Assembly (NCBI GenBank): GCA_024699855.1
Contig: JAMPIQ010000002.1
Coordinates: 4,898,001 to 4,962,000 of the forward strand
Direction: 5' to 3'
Source: Aphelenchoides besseyi
Taxonomy: Eukaryota; Nematoda; Chromadorea; Rhabditida; Aphelenchoididae
DNA length: 64,000 bases
The position numbers and the translations under genes were made by a program. Positions 63,080 through 64,000 of this stretch are shown in pieces; the first letter of the stretch is position 1; the number at the start of each line of letters is the position of its first letter. Under the pieces are notes generated by a model that saw only the letters and a list, made by a program, of their open reading frames with translations, was not told the origin of the DNA and did not search any database.

Positions 63080-63445
63080 TAAAAATTTGGAAGAAAACTG
63101 TAGAGTTTGATTGACATACAAATTCAGTGGAAAGAACGATTACGATCCTTTTTGTTTAATTGCGAAGCTTACAAACCAGCGGCTCTCATGAATTTGTTTT
63201 GGCCATTGGATCTTTTTCTCGACATTGAATGGCGTAAGATCCGAGGGCGTAGGTGGGACAACGATCTTTTGCCTTAGGTAACAGGTGCGTTAAACGGCCC
63301 GCTTTCATTACACGTCCGAAGTTTTTCGCAGATTATTGGATATCGTTGGAATAAACAGAATGACGCTTGAGATCGTTAGCTATCTCTGATTTTATTTATG
63401 TCGAAATTTACTTATTAATGTGTTCGCTTCAGCTGTTCGATTGCA
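63080..63445. other. intergenic region
   Basis: About 370 nt, AT-rich, no gene seen; holds the 3' UTR of the ACTMAP-like gene and the start region of the last gene. Confidence 0.45.
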
Positions 63446-64000
63446 ATGCGGGACTACGAAGAACGGGCCAACGGCTCTTCAGAAGAAGAGGAAGAAGGTA
63501 GGTACCAGAAAAGTGATGTTTGTCACAAGTATCTTAACATCTCAATTGGCTGGTCGTACACATTCTTCACTTTTCAAGTCTGCTTTTTTGCGCAAGTTTA
63601 TGACGAATAGTCCCATATGTTCCCAATGTTCTTGGCCGCTGATTTGTCGCAAATCTTCAAAAATTGATTTGGCAACAATCAATGTTGAATATAGCACTTT
63701 TGAAAATGACTGATCATTTGGTGTTAATTGATGGATAAATCATTTGTGACACACGTTATGTTTAGACAGTTATTATTTCGTTTAGATGACGATACACCGG
63801 TTAGACGTACGGGATTTCGAATGGTAACTCAAACAATGGGCGGTGGAGCAGTTCAATCACAACAAGAACGTAATCAGCACAACCACAAACCAGTTGATTA
63901 GCCAGTGTTTAGAAAGTGGGGAACAAGTTAGCGCTCCATCTGCACCGGCTTCAGCCCAACAAGACAACGCGGCTGCCGATGAAGCTCGTCGTCAAGCTGA
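63446..64000 (+). CDS. acidic disordered protein, unidentified, truncated by window end
   Basis: ATG at 63446 opens MRDYEERANGSSEEEEE. A long first intron (donor GTAGGTACC at about 63498, acceptor TTTAG at about 63785) joins DDDTPVRRTGFRMVTQ, and a second intron of about 45-50 nt leads to QSGEQVSAPSAPASAQQ and a charged stretch (ADEARRQA) where the window stops. The visible part is acidic, then Gln/Ala/Pro/Ser-rich and probably disordered, with the beginning of a possible helix. A CTTCAG acceptor-like site lies about 13 nt before the ATG. No family is recognised from this fragment. Confidence 0.55.

Overview
The window is metazoan nuclear DNA, most likely from a nematode. Genes are broken by many very short introns, typically 35-60 nt, with GTAAGT-like donors and TTTAG or TTTCAG acceptors. 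Protein content fits: a MIG-18-like secreted protein of a nematode-typical family, a LAP-2-type M17 aminopeptidase, an extracellular Cu/Zn SOD with a secreted/membrane tail choice like C. elegans SOD-4, and a UNC-76/FEZ protein. Tightly spaced same-strand genes with acceptor-like sites just before the downstream ATG suggest trans-spliced operons. I infer a nematode, possibly an early-branching (clade I) lineage because a DRC8-like EF-hand gene and an ACTMAP-like gene are present; the species cannot be named from sequence alone. No rRNA, CRISPR array or convincing tRNA was seen.

Left third (1-21 kb): a gene-poor edge, then a minus-strand LOTUS-LOTUS-Tudor germ-granule-type gene divergent from class III alcohol dehydrogenase (adh-5). 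Next come a minus-strand neprilysin (M13) metallopeptidase, mitochondrial ribosomal protein L51, a long gene-poor stretch, a CDC25 phosphatase, a convergent PP1-type phosphatase, and another gene-poor stretch.

Middle (21-41 kb): a small unknown charged protein, BOLA3, a Tat-SF1/HTATSF1 splicing factor, extracellular SOD, a structured possible non-coding RNA, an unknown single-pass membrane protein, a weak small membrane protein, a MAP4K3-type kinase with citron-homology domain, the ER nucleotide-sugar transporter SLC35B1/HUT-1, a third gene-poor block, an unknown type I receptor-like protein, a small unknown gene, and an AT-rich patch with an orphan retropepsin-type aspartic protease fragment.

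Right third (41-64 kb) is gene-dense: MIG-18-like protein, FIGNL1 AAA ATPase, a CDT2-like WD40 protein, LAP-2, a DRC8-like EF-hand protein, FEZ/UNC-76, an ARF-type GTPase, DCAF5-like WD40 protein, pyruvate carboxylase, mitochondrial OSGEPL1, an SRSF5/6-type SR protein, an ACTMAP-like actin-maturation protease and the start of an unidentified acidic protein cut by the window end.

Most genes are unrelated housekeeping functions. Themes that recur are CRL4 ubiquitin-ligase substrate receptors (CDT2-like, DCAF5), genome maintenance (FIGNL1 next to the CDT2-like gene), splicing (HTATSF1, SR protein) and mitochondria (BOLA3, MRPL51, OSGEPL1, pyruvate carboxylase). The most interesting single locus is the SOD gene, where a stop codon overlaps a splice donor, and a poly(A) signal lies inside the following intron. 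All coordinates of multi-exon genes are genomic spans from start to stop codon, inferred by eye from splice consensus and family conservation.
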